NCBI GenBank assembly: GCA_019119555.1
Contig: DWWU01000006.1
Span: 29,294 to 93,293 of the forward strand
DNA length: 64,000 nucleotides
Direction of reading: 5' to 3'
Source: Candidatus Fusicatenibacter intestinigallinarum
GTDB lineage: Bacteria; Bacillota; Clostridia; Lachnospirales; Lachnospiraceae
In this document: positions 1 through 8,123 of the stretch, in pieces
Position numbering within the stretch: position 1 is the stretch's first letter
How the letters are laid out: every line of letters starts with the position of its first letter
The notes under the pieces: model-generated
Seen by the model: only the letters and a program-made list of their open reading frames with translations
Told to the model about the DNA's origin: nothing
Databases searched by the model: none
Translations under genes and position numbers: made by a program

Positions 1-48
1 TTACAGTTCAGCCAGGTCTGTGCATTTACTGCACAGACCTGGCTGCTC
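1..48 (-). repeat. Family B composite repeat, partial
   Basis: A perfect inner palindrome (CCAGGTCTGTGCA / TGCACAGACCTGG) is followed on the minus strand by the half-site GGCTGAACTGTAA. The same arrangement occurs near 20.2, 22.0, 47.7 and 56.6 kb. The window edge may cut this copy. It lies just downstream of the deacetylase stop codon. Confidence 0.7.
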
Positions 49-49
49 T

Positions 50-874
50 TTACAGGCGGACTGTCTTTCCGCCTTCTATTTTTACCGGTCTGCCGTCTGC
101 GGTGACCCAGAGATCCTGTGCCGACGGATTAAACAGTATCTTCTGATCGCAGGAAACGACGAGGCGGTCCAGGGCTTCCATATAGAGGTAAATCTCCATA
201 TTGGAAGCCCGCCAGACATCTTTGGCAGTTCCGAACTTCCGGCAGAATTCTTCCATCAGTTCCCAGTTATCATTTCCGTCCAGCTCATAGCTGTGTCCCC
301 AGAGATAAAACAGAGAGAGTCTGTCGCTGTCCATCGCCAGAAACTGATCGGCCAGCTTCGGAGCGTCCTGTTCCATATAGTGACAGGTGGGGTGCCATGC
401 CAGGTAATCTTCCGGAAATCCGTAGGCATGGGTACTTTTCACGGTTCTGGAATAGCAGATTCCCAGAGAGCGCAGAAGGCCGGTCAGACCCTCGCTGCAG
501 GTGCCGTAGGGATACGCCATCCCGCGTACCGGGTATCCGGCAAGCGCTTCCAGGGCCTGGCGGTCCTGGAACACTTCCTGAATGACGCCCTCTGCAGACA
601 GCACGGTCAGGTCAGGGTGGTGAACCGTGTGAACGGCAATCTCAAACCCGCCGTAGTTTTCCCGGATTTCCTCAGGGGACAGGCGGGATACATGAATTCC
701 GCGGTACTCCCAGTCGTGTTCCTTTCCGGACAAACCGGAATTCAGATTAAATGTGGCTTTGATTCCGTATTTCCGAAACATTTCCATAAGGCGCAGGTCC
801 TGGCGGACGCCGTCGTCAAAGCTGAAAGTCACAGCCTTTCGCAGTCCGCCGGGAAAACAGTTTTTCACAATCAT
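50..874 (-). CDS. Polysaccharide (NodB-type) deacetylase
   Basis: A 274-residue predicted carbohydrate-esterase-4-type deacetylase, which would remove N- or O-acetyl groups from glycans or peptidoglycan. The signature motifs are visible: TFSFDDG near residue 17 (catalytic and metal-binding Asp pair), HTVHHPDL near residue 82 (metal-binding His) and MAYPYGT near residue 118. There is no signal peptide or membrane segment, so it may act in the cytoplasm or be a stand-alone domain. It is divergent from the next gene, with about 140 bp of shared upstream DNA. The substrate cannot be read from sequence. Contrast the second deacetylase-fold gene at 22.9 kb, which has lost these motifs. Confidence 0.88.
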   Translation of the reverse strand: MIVKNCFPGGLRKAVTFSFDDGVRQDLRLMEMFRKYGIKATFNLNSGLSGKEHDWEYRGIHVSRLSPEEIRENYGGFEIAVHTVHHPDLTVLSAEGVIQEVFQDRQALEALAGYPVRGMAYPYGTCSEGLTGLLRSLGICYSRTVKSTHAYGFPEDYLAWHPTCHYMEQDAPKLADQFLAMDSDRLSLFYLWGHSYELDGNDNWELMEEFCRKFGTAKDVWRASNMEIYLYMEALDRLVVSCDQKILFNPSAQDLWVTADGRPVKIEGGKTVRL

Positions 875-1015
875 TTACAAATCCTCCTCTGATGTAATGT
901 TAAATACAGTATACATGCATATTAATCAAAAAATAAGATTTTTCTTTCAGAAATTTAAAGAATTTCTGATAAGCTTTCGAATAGATATTTTAAAAGGCAT
1001 CTGGAGGAGAAAAGT

Positions 1016-1741
1016 ATGCAAAATGAATTGACAGTACGTGAAACTCCGCGGCAGAAAGAATTTTCATTTTATAATATTTTCTGGATCTATGTTGTCGGCG
1101 GTGTGATCGGATGTATTCTGGAAACGATCTGGTGTTGTTTTGTGTTCGGGGAGTACAGCAGCAGAAGCAGCAACCTGTTTTTTCCGATCAGCGTTGTGTG
1201 GGGATTCGGGGCCGTGATTTTTACCCTTGTTCTGAAGGGGAATTTGGACAGCAGTCCCGGTCTTATTTTTCTGAAGGGATACATAATGGGAGGAATGTTC
1301 GAGTTTACCTGTGGCTTCCTCTGTGAAAAGTTTTTCGATGTGACGTTCTGGGATTATTCGGCTCTTCCGTTTTCCCTGGGACGGTATGTAAATCTGATGT
1401 TCTGCTGCTTCTGGGGGCTGGCGGCGCTGGTCTGGTGCAAGAAGGTTTATCCGCTGATCCGGCGGATTCTGATGGAAAAGAGGCGGAAGAGTAGCAGACT
1501 GCTGACGCAGGTGTTTGCGTTGTTTATGGCAGTGACCACGCTGATGTCCGGAGTGGCGCTTTTCCGGATGAATGAGCGCAGTCAGAACCTTCCGGCCCAG
1601 AATGGATTTGAGCGGTATCTGGACCGGCATTACACGGATGAAGTGCTGCAGCGCTGCTTTCCGAAGATGAAGCCGGCGGATCTGGTGATACCGCCGGATG
1701 TGCAGGCAGACCGGCAGTCGGCGGCCTCTGACGGAGTCTGA
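1016..1741 (+). CDS. CmpB-type integral membrane protein (putative ABC transporter permease family)
   Basis: A 241-residue multi-pass membrane protein of the family usually named 'putative ABC transporter permease' (Pfam ABC_trans_CmpB). At least four hydrophobic segments are visible between residues 20 and 180. The family-typical stretch runs from GGMFEFTCGF to a WDYS-x-LPFSLGRYVNL motif near residues 100-130. A good ribosome binding site (GGAGGAG) precedes the ATG. No ATPase gene lies nearby, so transport by an ABC mechanism is not supported by context. The C-terminal 60 residues are hydrophilic. The biochemical role is unknown. Confidence 0.75.
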   Translation: MQNELTVRETPRQKEFSFYNIFWIYVVGGVIGCILETIWCCFVFGEYSSRSSNLFFPISVVWGFGAVIFTLVLKGNLDSSPGLIFLKGYIMGGMFEFTCGFLCEKFFDVTFWDYSALPFSLGRYVNLMFCCFWGLAALVWCKKVYPLIRRILMEKRRKSSRLLTQVFALFMAVTTLMSGVALFRMNERSQNLPAQNGFERYLDRHYTDEVLQRCFPKMKPADLVIPPDVQADRQSAASDGV

Positions 1742-1763
1742 AGGACAGACATTGTCAGCCGTC

Positions 1764-2828
1764 TCAGAGCTTCCGTTTCATCATTTCCGGATTGGATGCG
1801 TAAGCCAGAGCTGTTTCTTCTGTGATCTGCCCGCTGCGGCAGAGAGCCGCGAGGCTGGTATCCATAGCCACGAGATTTTCATTGTTTGCGGAGGAATAGA
1901 GGATTCCGTCGATCTGCGGCACCTTTCCGTCGCGGATCATATTCCGGATTGCAGGATTCATGGTCATGATTTCGAATGCGGGGATCAGATTTCCACGGAC
2001 GGAGGGCACGAGCTGCTGGCAGATCACGGCCTGCAGAACCATGGACAGCTGCACGGTGATCTGGCGCTGCTGGTTGGCGGGAAATACGTCGATGATACGG
2101 TCGATGGTGCTGGCGGTTCCGATCGTGTGAAGGGTGGAGAACACCAGATGTCCGGTTTCCGCTGCGGTCATCGCAACCTGCATGGTTTCAAAATCCCGCA
2201 TTTCACCCAGAAGAATCACATCCGGGCTCTGGCGCAGAGCGGCGCGCAGGGCTGTGACATAGCTTTCCGTATCTGTGTTGATCTCCCGCTGGCTGACGAT
2301 GCTCTTGTCATGGCGGTGCAGATATTCCAGCGGATCTTCCAGGGTAATGATATGTTTTTCCTGGGTGTGGTTGATATGGTCGATGATACAGGAGAGCGTG
2401 GTTGACTTTCCGCTTCCTGCCGGTCCGGTCACGAGGACGAGACCTTTGTTCAGAGCGGAGAGTCCGATGATATTGTCCGGAATCCCCATCTCCCGGGGCG
2501 AGGGAAGGGTAAATGTAATCATGCGGATCACAGCGGCCAGAGAGCCTCTCTGTTTATAGGCGCTGACACGGAAACGCGAGATGCCGGGAAGCGCAAAAGA
2601 GAAATCATCGTCGCCGGTTTCCTCAAAAGTTTTTATGTTCCGGTCTTCGGCCAGACGGTAGATGTCTTCGATGATTTCGCGGGTATCGCCGGGAAGAAGA
2701 CGTTCGGAATCGTCCTGTATGATCTGATTGTTCAGCCGGTAGGACAGGGGACGGCCTGCGACGATAAAAAGATCCGAAGCCCCCAGAGCGGAGATTCTCC
2801 GCAGAAGTTCCTTTGTGTTTTCTGTCAT
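1764..2828 (-). CDS. pilT: Type IV pilus retraction ATPase PilT
   Basis: A 354-residue PilT-type hexameric ATPase, which in type IV pilus systems depolymerises pili for twitching or DNA uptake. Visible motifs are Walker A GPAGSGKST (about residue 130), an Asp box/Walker B region DVILLGEMRD, and the His box AAETGHLVFSTLHT. The start chosen at 2828 sits behind GAAAGGAG with suitable spacing; an upstream in-frame ATG has none. It is the last gene of a minus-strand cluster with pilC and small pilin-like genes. No extension ATPase PilB or prepilin peptidase is present in the cluster. Confidence 0.92.
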   Translation of the reverse strand: MTENTKELLRRISALGASDLFIVAGRPLSYRLNNQIIQDDSERLLPGDTREIIEDIYRLAEDRNIKTFEETGDDDFSFALPGISRFRVSAYKQRGSLAAVIRMITFTLPSPREMGIPDNIIGLSALNKGLVLVTGPAGSGKSTTLSCIIDHINHTQEKHIITLEDPLEYLHRHDKSIVSQREINTDTESYVTALRAALRQSPDVILLGEMRDFETMQVAMTAAETGHLVFSTLHTIGTASTIDRIIDVFPANQQRQITVQLSMVLQAVICQQLVPSVRGNLIPAFEIMTMNPAIRNMIRDGKVPQIDGILYSSANNENLVAMDTSLAALCRSGQITEETALAYASNPEMMKRKL

Positions 2829-2854
2829 AATGATATTACTCCTTTCGCCCCGGC

Positions 2855-2882
2855 GTAACGGTTCCACTGGCTGAACTGGTGC
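2855..2882. repeat. Family A palindromic repeat
   Basis: An imperfect copy of the short palindrome (GTAACGGTTC, spacer, GGCTGAACTGGTGC), flanked by CCCCGGCG and CGCCGGGG so that the whole forms a longer GC-rich hairpin just upstream of pilT. Confidence 0.7.
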
Positions 2883-2892
2883 GCCGGGGTGT

Positions 2893-2927
2893 ATTTTTCT
2901 ATAACAGGAGACTTCATTCCCTGTTTT
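2893..2927 (+). repeat. Family C repeat, 5' fragment
   Basis: The sequence TTTTTCTATAACAGGAGACT followed by a CCCTG-type partial inverted repeat matches only the first 35 bp of the family C element seen at 40.3 and 53.2 kb. It begins directly after the CCCCGGCG/CGCCGGGG hairpin, as the full copies begin after terminators. Confidence 0.5.
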
Positions 2928-2941
2928 TGTTCTGGCATTTC

Positions 2942-2970
2942 GTAACCATTCAGATGTGCAGAACGGTTAC
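2942..2970. repeat. Family A palindromic repeat
   Basis: GTAACCATTCAG / CAGAACGGTTAC, a degenerate copy overlapping the stop codon of the minus-strand pilus gene at 2967. Confidence 0.65.
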
Positions 2971-3401
2971 AGACCTCCGTCTGCAGGAAACAGCCGGATC
3001 GAATTGTCGCCGTCCCATTCTCTGACGGAGACCTCCGAAAATTCAGCGATGGTATAAAGGGCCGAAGTCTCGCTGTCCGGCGCGTGGGTGGTCAGCCGGA
3101 CCCGGAGCTTGGAATTTTCGTCGATGGGAATGGAAAAAGAATACTCCGGCGGCGCCTGTTCCCATCTGCCGTCTGCCCGGTATTCCTGAAGCGTCTCATC
3201 AATCTCCGCGATTTTTTCATAGGCGGCGTTGGCCGCCTGGTACCAGGCTTCGGTCCGCTCCTGCACCCGCTCGTTCAGCTGCGCGTTTCGGACGGCGGTG
3301 AGCCAGGAGAGAGCGGCGAAAGTGACCATACACAGGATGACGAATACTGTCAGAAGCGAAGTGGTACCGATGTTGACAACCGGATATTTTTTTCTGTTCA
3401 T
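2967..3401 (-). CDS. Hypothetical pilus-cluster membrane-anchored protein
   Basis: A 144-residue protein with one N-terminal membrane segment (residues 12-35) and an extracytoplasmic domain starting with a helical stretch rich in Gln, Glu and Ala. No family is recognised. Size, topology and position between pilin-like genes and pilT suggest a minor pilin or assembly component. The start is supported by AAAGGTAG six bases before the ATG. It is separated by 6 bp from the upstream pilin-like gene, so the two are almost certainly co-transcribed. Confidence 0.7.
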   Translation of the reverse strand: MNRKKYPVVNIGTTSLLTVFVILCMVTFAALSWLTAVRNAQLNERVQERTEAWYQAANAAYEKIAEIDETLQEYRADGRWEQAPPEYSFSIPIDENSKLRVRLTTHAPDSETSALYTIAEFSEVSVREWDGDNSIRLFPADGGL

Positions 3402-3407
3402 AAGAGG

Positions 3408-3878
3408 CTACCTTTCTGAAATGTGAGAGTTCTCATCAGGGGCATGATAGCGGACATGAAGTTCACAGAGCTTCGTGTCCTTTTCCATATCCCGGACGGA
3501 AATATCTGCGTCAGAGAATGTTCCGTCGGAAGATCCGGAGACAGATACGGTCATCTGACGGACCGCTTCAGTCCCGTTCTCACAGATTTTCCAGTTTTCG
3601 TCAAAAAAGACGGCTGCCCACGTGCCGCCGGCGGTGTCTGCGCCGGGGAAACTCTCCGGAAAAAGCTGCAGTGTGCCGCCTCCGGCGTAGAATACCGACG
3701 CCGCGCTCTGTGCCTGGAGAAGCGCCTGGTTTTCCGCCGTCGTCTCTTCGGTGATCCGTCTGGCTTCGGCAAAAAGCTGGATGCATACAGAACTGGCAAT
3801 GGCAAAGAAAAAGATGGATATCATCAGTTCTATCAGAAACAGGCTGGACCGTCTCTGTGTTCCTGTAACAGATTTCAT
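3408..3878 (-). CDS. Prepilin-like protein (type IV pilin N-terminus)
   Basis: A 156-residue protein with a short basic leader followed by SLFLIELMISIFFFAIAS (residues 12-29). This resembles the class III prepilin signature: a Glu at position +5 after the presumed cleavage site, then a hydrophobic helix. The residue before the presumed cleavage site is Ser, not the usual Gly, which may lower processing by prepilin peptidase. The ATG overlaps the TGA of the preceding gene (ATGA), so the two are translationally coupled. It is likely a minor pilin or pseudopilin. Confidence 0.75.
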   Translation of the reverse strand: MKSVTGTQRRSSLFLIELMISIFFFAIASSVCIQLFAEARRITEETTAENQALLQAQSAASVFYAGGGTLQLFPESFPGADTAGGTWAAVFFDENWKICENGTEAVRQMTVSVSGSSDGTFSDADISVRDMEKDTKLCELHVRYHAPDENSHISER

Positions 3879-4381
3879 GATTCTGCCTCCTCTTCCAGGG
3901 CGTCTCTGCTGTGTGGGTGCAGAAGCAGGGAAGCATTTTTGCCGTCCTCTGTGACAATGGAGACACGGTAAAGCGCGTCGGCCAGACGTTCCACCTGAAA
4001 ATCCGAGAGCTCCAGCAGACGGGTACCGTATTCCGGTTCCGCGGAGGCGTCGGATCGTATGAAAAGTTCACACAGCGAGCCGTCAAATTCATAAATATAA
4101 GTTGTATAGGATTCTCCCCTGTATTCCTGTTTCAGGGCCAGGGAGATACTGTCTCTGACGGTTCCGATTGACAGAGCGCCCTCGGAATCCGCCTGGCGCA
4201 GTTTTTCGCTTACATAGGAAAGAGAAGTGCGCAGGGCGGAATCCTCCTGTGCTTTTCCGGTAATGCTCCGGTAGGCGCCCGCTCCCACGGCGACGACCAT
4301 AACGGAGGAAACCAGAAAGACGCCGAACAAGGCCGCCGCGAACAGAAAATCAATGACGTGGCGGAGCCGTTGGGTTTTCAT
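3875..4381 (-). CDS. DUF4860-type pilus-cluster protein
   Basis: A 168-residue protein with an N-terminal membrane helix (RHVIDFLFAAALFGVFLVSS) and a beta-rich outer domain, resembling DUF4860 proteins found in clostridial type IV pilus clusters. The ATG at 4381 is preferred over one three codons upstream because the ribosome binding site AAGGAGG then has sensible spacing. It overlaps the previous gene by 4 bp (ATGA) and the next by 4 bp. A role in pilus assembly is inferred from neighbourhood only. Confidence 0.75.
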   Translation of the reverse strand: MKTQRLRHVIDFLFAAALFGVFLVSSVMVVAVGAGAYRSITGKAQEDSALRTSLSYVSEKLRQADSEGALSIGTVRDSISLALKQEYRGESYTTYIYEFDGSLCELFIRSDASAEPEYGTRLLELSDFQVERLADALYRVSIVTEDGKNASLLLHPHSRDALEEEAES

Positions 4382-4716
4382 CTGTACCATCCCTCCTTCT
4401 TGCAGATCACGGTAATTTCCGGCATGATATTACGGCCCACCGGCTGATAATCGACGAAAAACCGATTATGATCGTATTGGATTCCGTAATACTCTTCAAG
4501 GTAACTGATACTTTCCGGATAAAATCCTTCCGTGGCGTAGCACTGAATCGTGCTCTGCCGCAGTGCCTGTATCAGATTCTGCTCCTGCTCTTCCAGCGAA
4601 CGGCGCGAGAAGGTCTGAACGGCTGTATACAGAACAAAGAGAATACAGAAAAACAGAAGAATGGAGAAGACGCCGGAAGGGAAGCGGCGGGATTTTTCTG
4701 TCTGAAATCGTTTCAT
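4378..4716 (-). CDS. Hypothetical pilus-cluster protein
   Basis: A 112-residue protein with a basic N-terminus, one membrane helix (residues 15-35) and an outer domain containing YYGIQYDHNRFFVDYQ. Size and topology resemble small pseudopilins, but no prepilin cleavage motif is visible. It lies 25 bp downstream of pilC and overlaps the following gene by 4 bp, so it belongs to the same operon. Function unknown. Confidence 0.7.
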   Translation of the reverse strand: MKRFQTEKSRRFPSGVFSILLFFCILFVLYTAVQTFSRRSLEEQEQNLIQALRQSTIQCYATEGFYPESISYLEEYYGIQYDHNRFFVDYQPVGRNIMPEITVICKKEGWYR

Positions 4717-4741
4717 GGCAATCTGGCTCCTTTCAGAATCT

Positions 4742-5794
4742 TCAGAATCCGCTGAGAATTCCCATCAGCGGAAGCATCACGGACAGAAGAATCAGACCGG
4801 TAATCACAGCGAGTACGGCGACCAGCGTCGGCTCGAGGATGCTGATGGTTCTGTTGAGTCTCTCATCAATTTCTTTCTCATATCCGGCAGCGATCTTCTT
4901 CATCATTTCGTCGAGGGAACCGGTTCTGTATCCCACGGTCACCATGCGCGCGTAGAATCCGGAAAAGATCCCGGATTCGGACAAGGCAGAAGCCAGATCC
5001 TGTCCGGCGGCTGTCAGGCTGCGGCACTTTTCCAGCTTTTGCTGAAAGACGGGACTTTCGCTGAGGGAACCGGCCAGCGTAAGGCTCTCCTCCGTGCTCA
5101 GGCCGCTGCTCAGGGTCAGGGCCATTCCGCCGGCAAACCGGCAGGCCGCCGTGCGTTCGCTGATGCTGCGGGACAGGCGGAAAGTTCCGGCCGCCCGGAG
5201 GAACAGTTCCCGGCCTTTTTTCGTTCTGGAAAGGAGAAGGAACATCCCGGCCAGGATGAGAAACAGGAGAACGAATCCGATGGAATAGCGGTTCATTGCA
5301 GTCCCGAGATCCATCAGGGTTTTCGGGATGCCGGTGACGCCGGCGCCAAACTGTTCAAATACCTGGTGGAAGACCGGAAGCACTCTGGTGAGAAGGAGAA
5401 GAATAATGGCCAGCATCATGACTACCATAATCATCGGATAGGTGACCGCATGGCGGATCGCAGAGGAGAGGTCTGCCTCCCGCTCATAATAATCGGAGAG
5501 GGCATGCATCACCTCATCCAGCCGGCCCGACTGTTCCCCCAGCTGCACCATATGCAGACAGTAGGAAGGAAACACACCGGAGCTTTTCAGCGCCTCATGA
5601 AATGTTCCGGTTTCCATGAAGGTGTCGTAAATATCCCGGAGGATCGCCTCCTCCTGGGAAGAAGCGGCGTCCTCCTTCATGATCGTGATGCCCTCGATTG
5701 CCGGGATGCCGGCATGAAGAATCATTCCCATCTGGGAACAGAAGGAGGCGACTTCTGTATTGGAAAGAGTTTTTTTCTGGGTTTCTTTTGTCAT
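4742..5794 (-). CDS. pilC: Type II secretion/type IV pilus inner-membrane platform protein (PilC/GspF)
   Basis: A 350-residue PilC/GspF-type platform protein that in pilus machines couples the cytoplasmic ATPases to pilin polymerisation. Two repeated cytoplasmic helical domains are visible (residues about 10-130 and 215-330), each with the GxxL/G-x-SLDE(V/M)M pattern (SGRLDEVM, TGSLDEMM) and followed by membrane helices. It is the second gene of the pilus operon. The usual partner PilB ATPase is not encoded within the operon, so it would have to be supplied from elsewhere. Confidence 0.88.
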   Translation of the reverse strand: MTKETQKKTLSNTEVASFCSQMGMILHAGIPAIEGITIMKEDAASSQEEAILRDIYDTFMETGTFHEALKSSGVFPSYCLHMVQLGEQSGRLDEVMHALSDYYEREADLSSAIRHAVTYPMIMVVMMLAIILLLLTRVLPVFHQVFEQFGAGVTGIPKTLMDLGTAMNRYSIGFVLLFLILAGMFLLLSRTKKGRELFLRAAGTFRLSRSISERTAACRFAGGMALTLSSGLSTEESLTLAGSLSESPVFQQKLEKCRSLTAAGQDLASALSESGIFSGFYARMVTVGYRTGSLDEMMKKIAAGYEKEIDERLNRTISILEPTLVAVLAVITGLILLSVMLPLMGILSGF

Positions 5795-5815
5795 CGCTGT
5801 GACTCCTTTCGATGG

Positions 5816-6754
5816 TTATCGGGAATATTTGACGATATAATTGGAACCGTCGCCCACATATTTTTTCACGGCGTCGGCGCTGTTGTTTGCGGCCAGTGTG
5901 GGATCCATCAGCGTCCAGGATTTTCCGTCAAACTGGATGACGTTGTCCACCCATCCGATTTCATCTACCCATGCGCTGATCCAGGCGTGGTATGCTTCGC
6001 CGGAATATCCGATCTCCAGCTTGACGGGGATCCCCTGACTGCGGAGCATTGCTGTCATCACAGCTGCATAATCGAAACAGATTCCCTTTCCGGATTCCAG
6101 CACCTGATCCACATCCGGAAGATATCCGGCGAGAGCTCCGGTTTCCGCTTCTGCCGCCTTGTCGTCATCGTAGACAATCGTTCCGATCGTAAAATTGTAT
6201 ACATTCGTGATCACATCCAGATCGCTGTCTGCATTCTGCGCCAGCTCGGCGGCTTTTTTTACTGTCTCACTGTCGGCGGTAAACCAGGTATACTGATTCG
6301 GGTACAGAAACGGGCGGAATTCATCGTTGAGCGAGACGGACAGAGAAGGTTCTTTGAATAAGGTGGAATAAGAAGTTCCCTCGACATTCTCATACACTTC
6401 AATCTGATAGACGCCGTTCCCTCCGGTCAGCGGAAGAACCGCCCAGTCATCCGCGGCTGTAAGATCGTAGGTATATTTCACTTCATCCGGTGTGATGATA
6501 AAAATTTTGATTCTGGAAGCTGAACCGGCGTACCTGGCGCACAGGTATCCCTCCGCCGTATTGGAAATGTCCAGCGAAATCCGTTCGTTTCCGATCACGG
6601 AAGTTCCCGGGGCCGTGGGAACGAGAACCTGCGGCGTATTATCGCGGCTTCCGGAAGAGCCTGCCTCCGTATCCGCTGCTTTCCGGCAGCCGGACAGCGC
6701 TGTCAAAAGAGACAAAATGCAGAAAAAAGCCAGAAGTATTCTCCATTTCCCCAT
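5816..6754 (-). CDS. Transglutaminase-like lipoprotein, first gene of pilus operon
   Basis: A 312-residue lipoprotein: a signal sequence ending in the lipobox LSGC (near residue 22), then a Ser/Thr-rich linker and a C-terminal transglutaminase-like fold. The predicted catalytic Cys is in GKGICFDYAAVMTAML, His in AYHAWISAW, and Asp in WTLMDPT. The start at 6754 follows GGAGG; an ATG further upstream lacks one and would place extra residues before the signal peptide. It may cross-link or proteolyse cell-wall or pilus proteins. The pairing with a pilus operon is interesting because pilin cross-linking would be a natural role, but that is inference. Confidence 0.8.
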   Translation of the reverse strand: MGKWRILLAFFCILSLLTALSGCRKAADTEAGSSGSRDNTPQVLVPTAPGTSVIGNERISLDISNTAEGYLCARYAGSASRIKIFIITPDEVKYTYDLTAADDWAVLPLTGGNGVYQIEVYENVEGTSYSTLFKEPSLSVSLNDEFRPFLYPNQYTWFTADSETVKKAAELAQNADSDLDVITNVYNFTIGTIVYDDDKAAEAETGALAGYLPDVDQVLESGKGICFDYAAVMTAMLRSQGIPVKLEIGYSGEAYHAWISAWVDEIGWVDNVIQFDGKSWTLMDPTLAANNSADAVKKYVGDGSNYIVKYSR

Positions 6755-6784
6755 GACAAACCTCCGTAAAACAGGATAAAAGTA

Positions 6785-6835
6785 TTGCAAAAATACACTT
6801 ATTTTTATTATAATCGACAACAGAAAAAATGAAAA
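6785..6835. promoter_or_regulatory. Overlapping divergent promoters of the pilus operon and BTAD regulator
   Basis: On the plus strand TTGCAA (6785-6790) and TATAAT (6809-6814) are 18 bp apart. On the minus strand TTTTCA (6835-6830) and TATAAT (6812-6807) are 17 bp apart. The two -10 boxes overlap as the near-palindrome ATTATAAT, so the two promoters should exclude each other. Confidence 0.6.
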
Positions 6836-6861
6836 CAGTTTTTGCAAAGAAGGGAAAAATC

Positions 6862-8019
6862 ATGCTGCAGATTCAGATGTTCGGCCATTTCCGCATGTAT
6901 GACGGGGAACGTATGCTGGACGAAGCGTCGTTTCGCTCGGAGATGGTCCTGAAATTACTGACATACATCATCTGTCACAGAAAAAGGCCGCTGTCCGTGC
7001 GCGAGCTGACACAGATTCTGTGGGACGGGAGTCAGAGCAGGAATCCTGCAGGCGCGCTGAAAAATCTGGTGTATCGCCTGAGAACGATTCTGCGCTCCGT
7101 CTGGCCTGAGACGGAATTTATTCTGACAGGAAGGGCGTCCTATCAGTGGAACCGGCAGGTGGAACTTGCCGTGGATGTGGAATACTTCCAACAGCTCTGT
7201 CTTGCCGCCCGTCGCGAAACCGGAAAGGAAAAGGCAGAATTCCAGAGAAAGGCGGCTGCCGGATACCGGGGACGGTTTCTGGAGGGAATCCGGGATCAGG
7301 GCTGGGTCACGGAGCGGTCTGCCTGCCTTCATTCCCTGTATCTTGAAATGGTCAGGGATCTTGCAGCATATCTGAATGAAAACGGGCAGTTCAGAGAGCT
7401 GGAGGAGATGGCGAGGAAGGCCATCGATATGGAACCGCTGGATGAGGGGCTGTACGGTTGGCTGATCCGGGCTCTGATCGGAGAGGGAAGGGAGAAGTCC
7501 GCCGCGGAGGAGTACCATCGGATCTCCGGGCTGCTGTACAGAACATCTGCATCCGTCCCCGCCGATTCCCTTCAGGAACTGTGGCGGCAGCTGGCGGCTT
7601 CACAGAAAGAGGACATGGACAGTTTTTCTGTGATACAGGCAGGGCTGAGAGAAAAGCCTCATGCTCCCGGCGTTTTTTTCTGTGGATATGAGACGTTTCG
7701 GGATATCTACGAACTGGAGATCCGGCGGGAGAAAAGAGCCGGAAGGCCGGTGCTGCTTGTGCTGCTTGCGCTGCATCCGGCGGAGGAGACAGAAACAGAG
7801 ACGCTGCGGGCGGAAATGGATCGGCTGAAAAACGTGCTTCTTGCGTCTCTGCGCCGGGGCGATGTGGTTGCGCAGTATGATACGTCCAGGTTTCTTGTGA
7901 TGCTGTCCGGATGCCGGTATGAGGATGGGCGGAAGGTTATGGAGAGAGTGGAATATGAATTTGCTCAGAGTTCCGGAAACGCAGCGGGGAAGCTTTGCTG
8001 CAGCATGGAAATGCTGTAA
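6862..8019 (+). CDS. BTAD-domain transcriptional activator (SARP/AfsR-like)
   Basis: A 385-residue regulator: an N-terminal winged-helix domain (residues 1-95, with VRELTQILWDG and LKNLVYRLR typical of the OmpR-like fold in SARP proteins), then a bacterial transcriptional activator domain of helical repeats (about 100-240). The C-terminal 130 residues are of uncertain fold. The start at 6862 is chosen because the winged helix begins directly there (MLQIQMFGHFRMYDGE); an upstream ATG at 6829 is possible. Divergent position with an overlapping promoter suggests it controls the pilus operon. Confidence 0.8.
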   Translation: MLQIQMFGHFRMYDGERMLDEASFRSEMVLKLLTYIICHRKRPLSVRELTQILWDGSQSRNPAGALKNLVYRLRTILRSVWPETEFILTGRASYQWNRQVELAVDVEYFQQLCLAARRETGKEKAEFQRKAAAGYRGRFLEGIRDQGWVTERSACLHSLYLEMVRDLAAYLNENGQFRELEEMARKAIDMEPLDEGLYGWLIRALIGEGREKSAAEEYHRISGLLYRTSASVPADSLQELWRQLAASQKEDMDSFSVIQAGLREKPHAPGVFFCGYETFRDIYELEIRREKRAGRPVLLVLLALHPAEETETETLRAEMDRLKNVLLASLRRGDVVAQYDTSRFLVMLSGCRYEDGRKVMERVEYEFAQSSGNAAGKLCCSMEML

Positions 8020-8036
8020 GAGGGTTTCCTTAACTA

Positions 8037-8065
8037 TTGACGTTTCCGGCGATTTGTGTTAGCAT
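8037..8065 (+). promoter_or_regulatory. fabV promoter
   Basis: TTGACG (8037-8042) and TAGCAT (8060-8065) are separated by exactly 17 bp. Transcription would start near 8072, immediately before the FabT-like palindrome. Confidence 0.65.
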
Positions 8066-8072
8066 CAAAAAA

Positions 8073-8089
8073 GGTTTGATCATCAAATT
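8073..8089. promoter_or_regulatory. FabT-like operator
   Basis: GGTTTGATCATCAAATT contains the perfect palindrome TTTGAT-C-ATCAAA. It closely resembles the operator of FabT, the MarR-family repressor of fatty acid synthesis in lactic acid bacteria. It sits at the expected start of the fabV transcript, and FabV is a fatty-acid enoyl reductase, so the match is functionally sensible. No fabT gene is in this window. Confidence 0.6.
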
Positions 8090-8123
8090 AAGAGTACCGT
8101 ATTTGCAAAGATTGTGACCGCCC

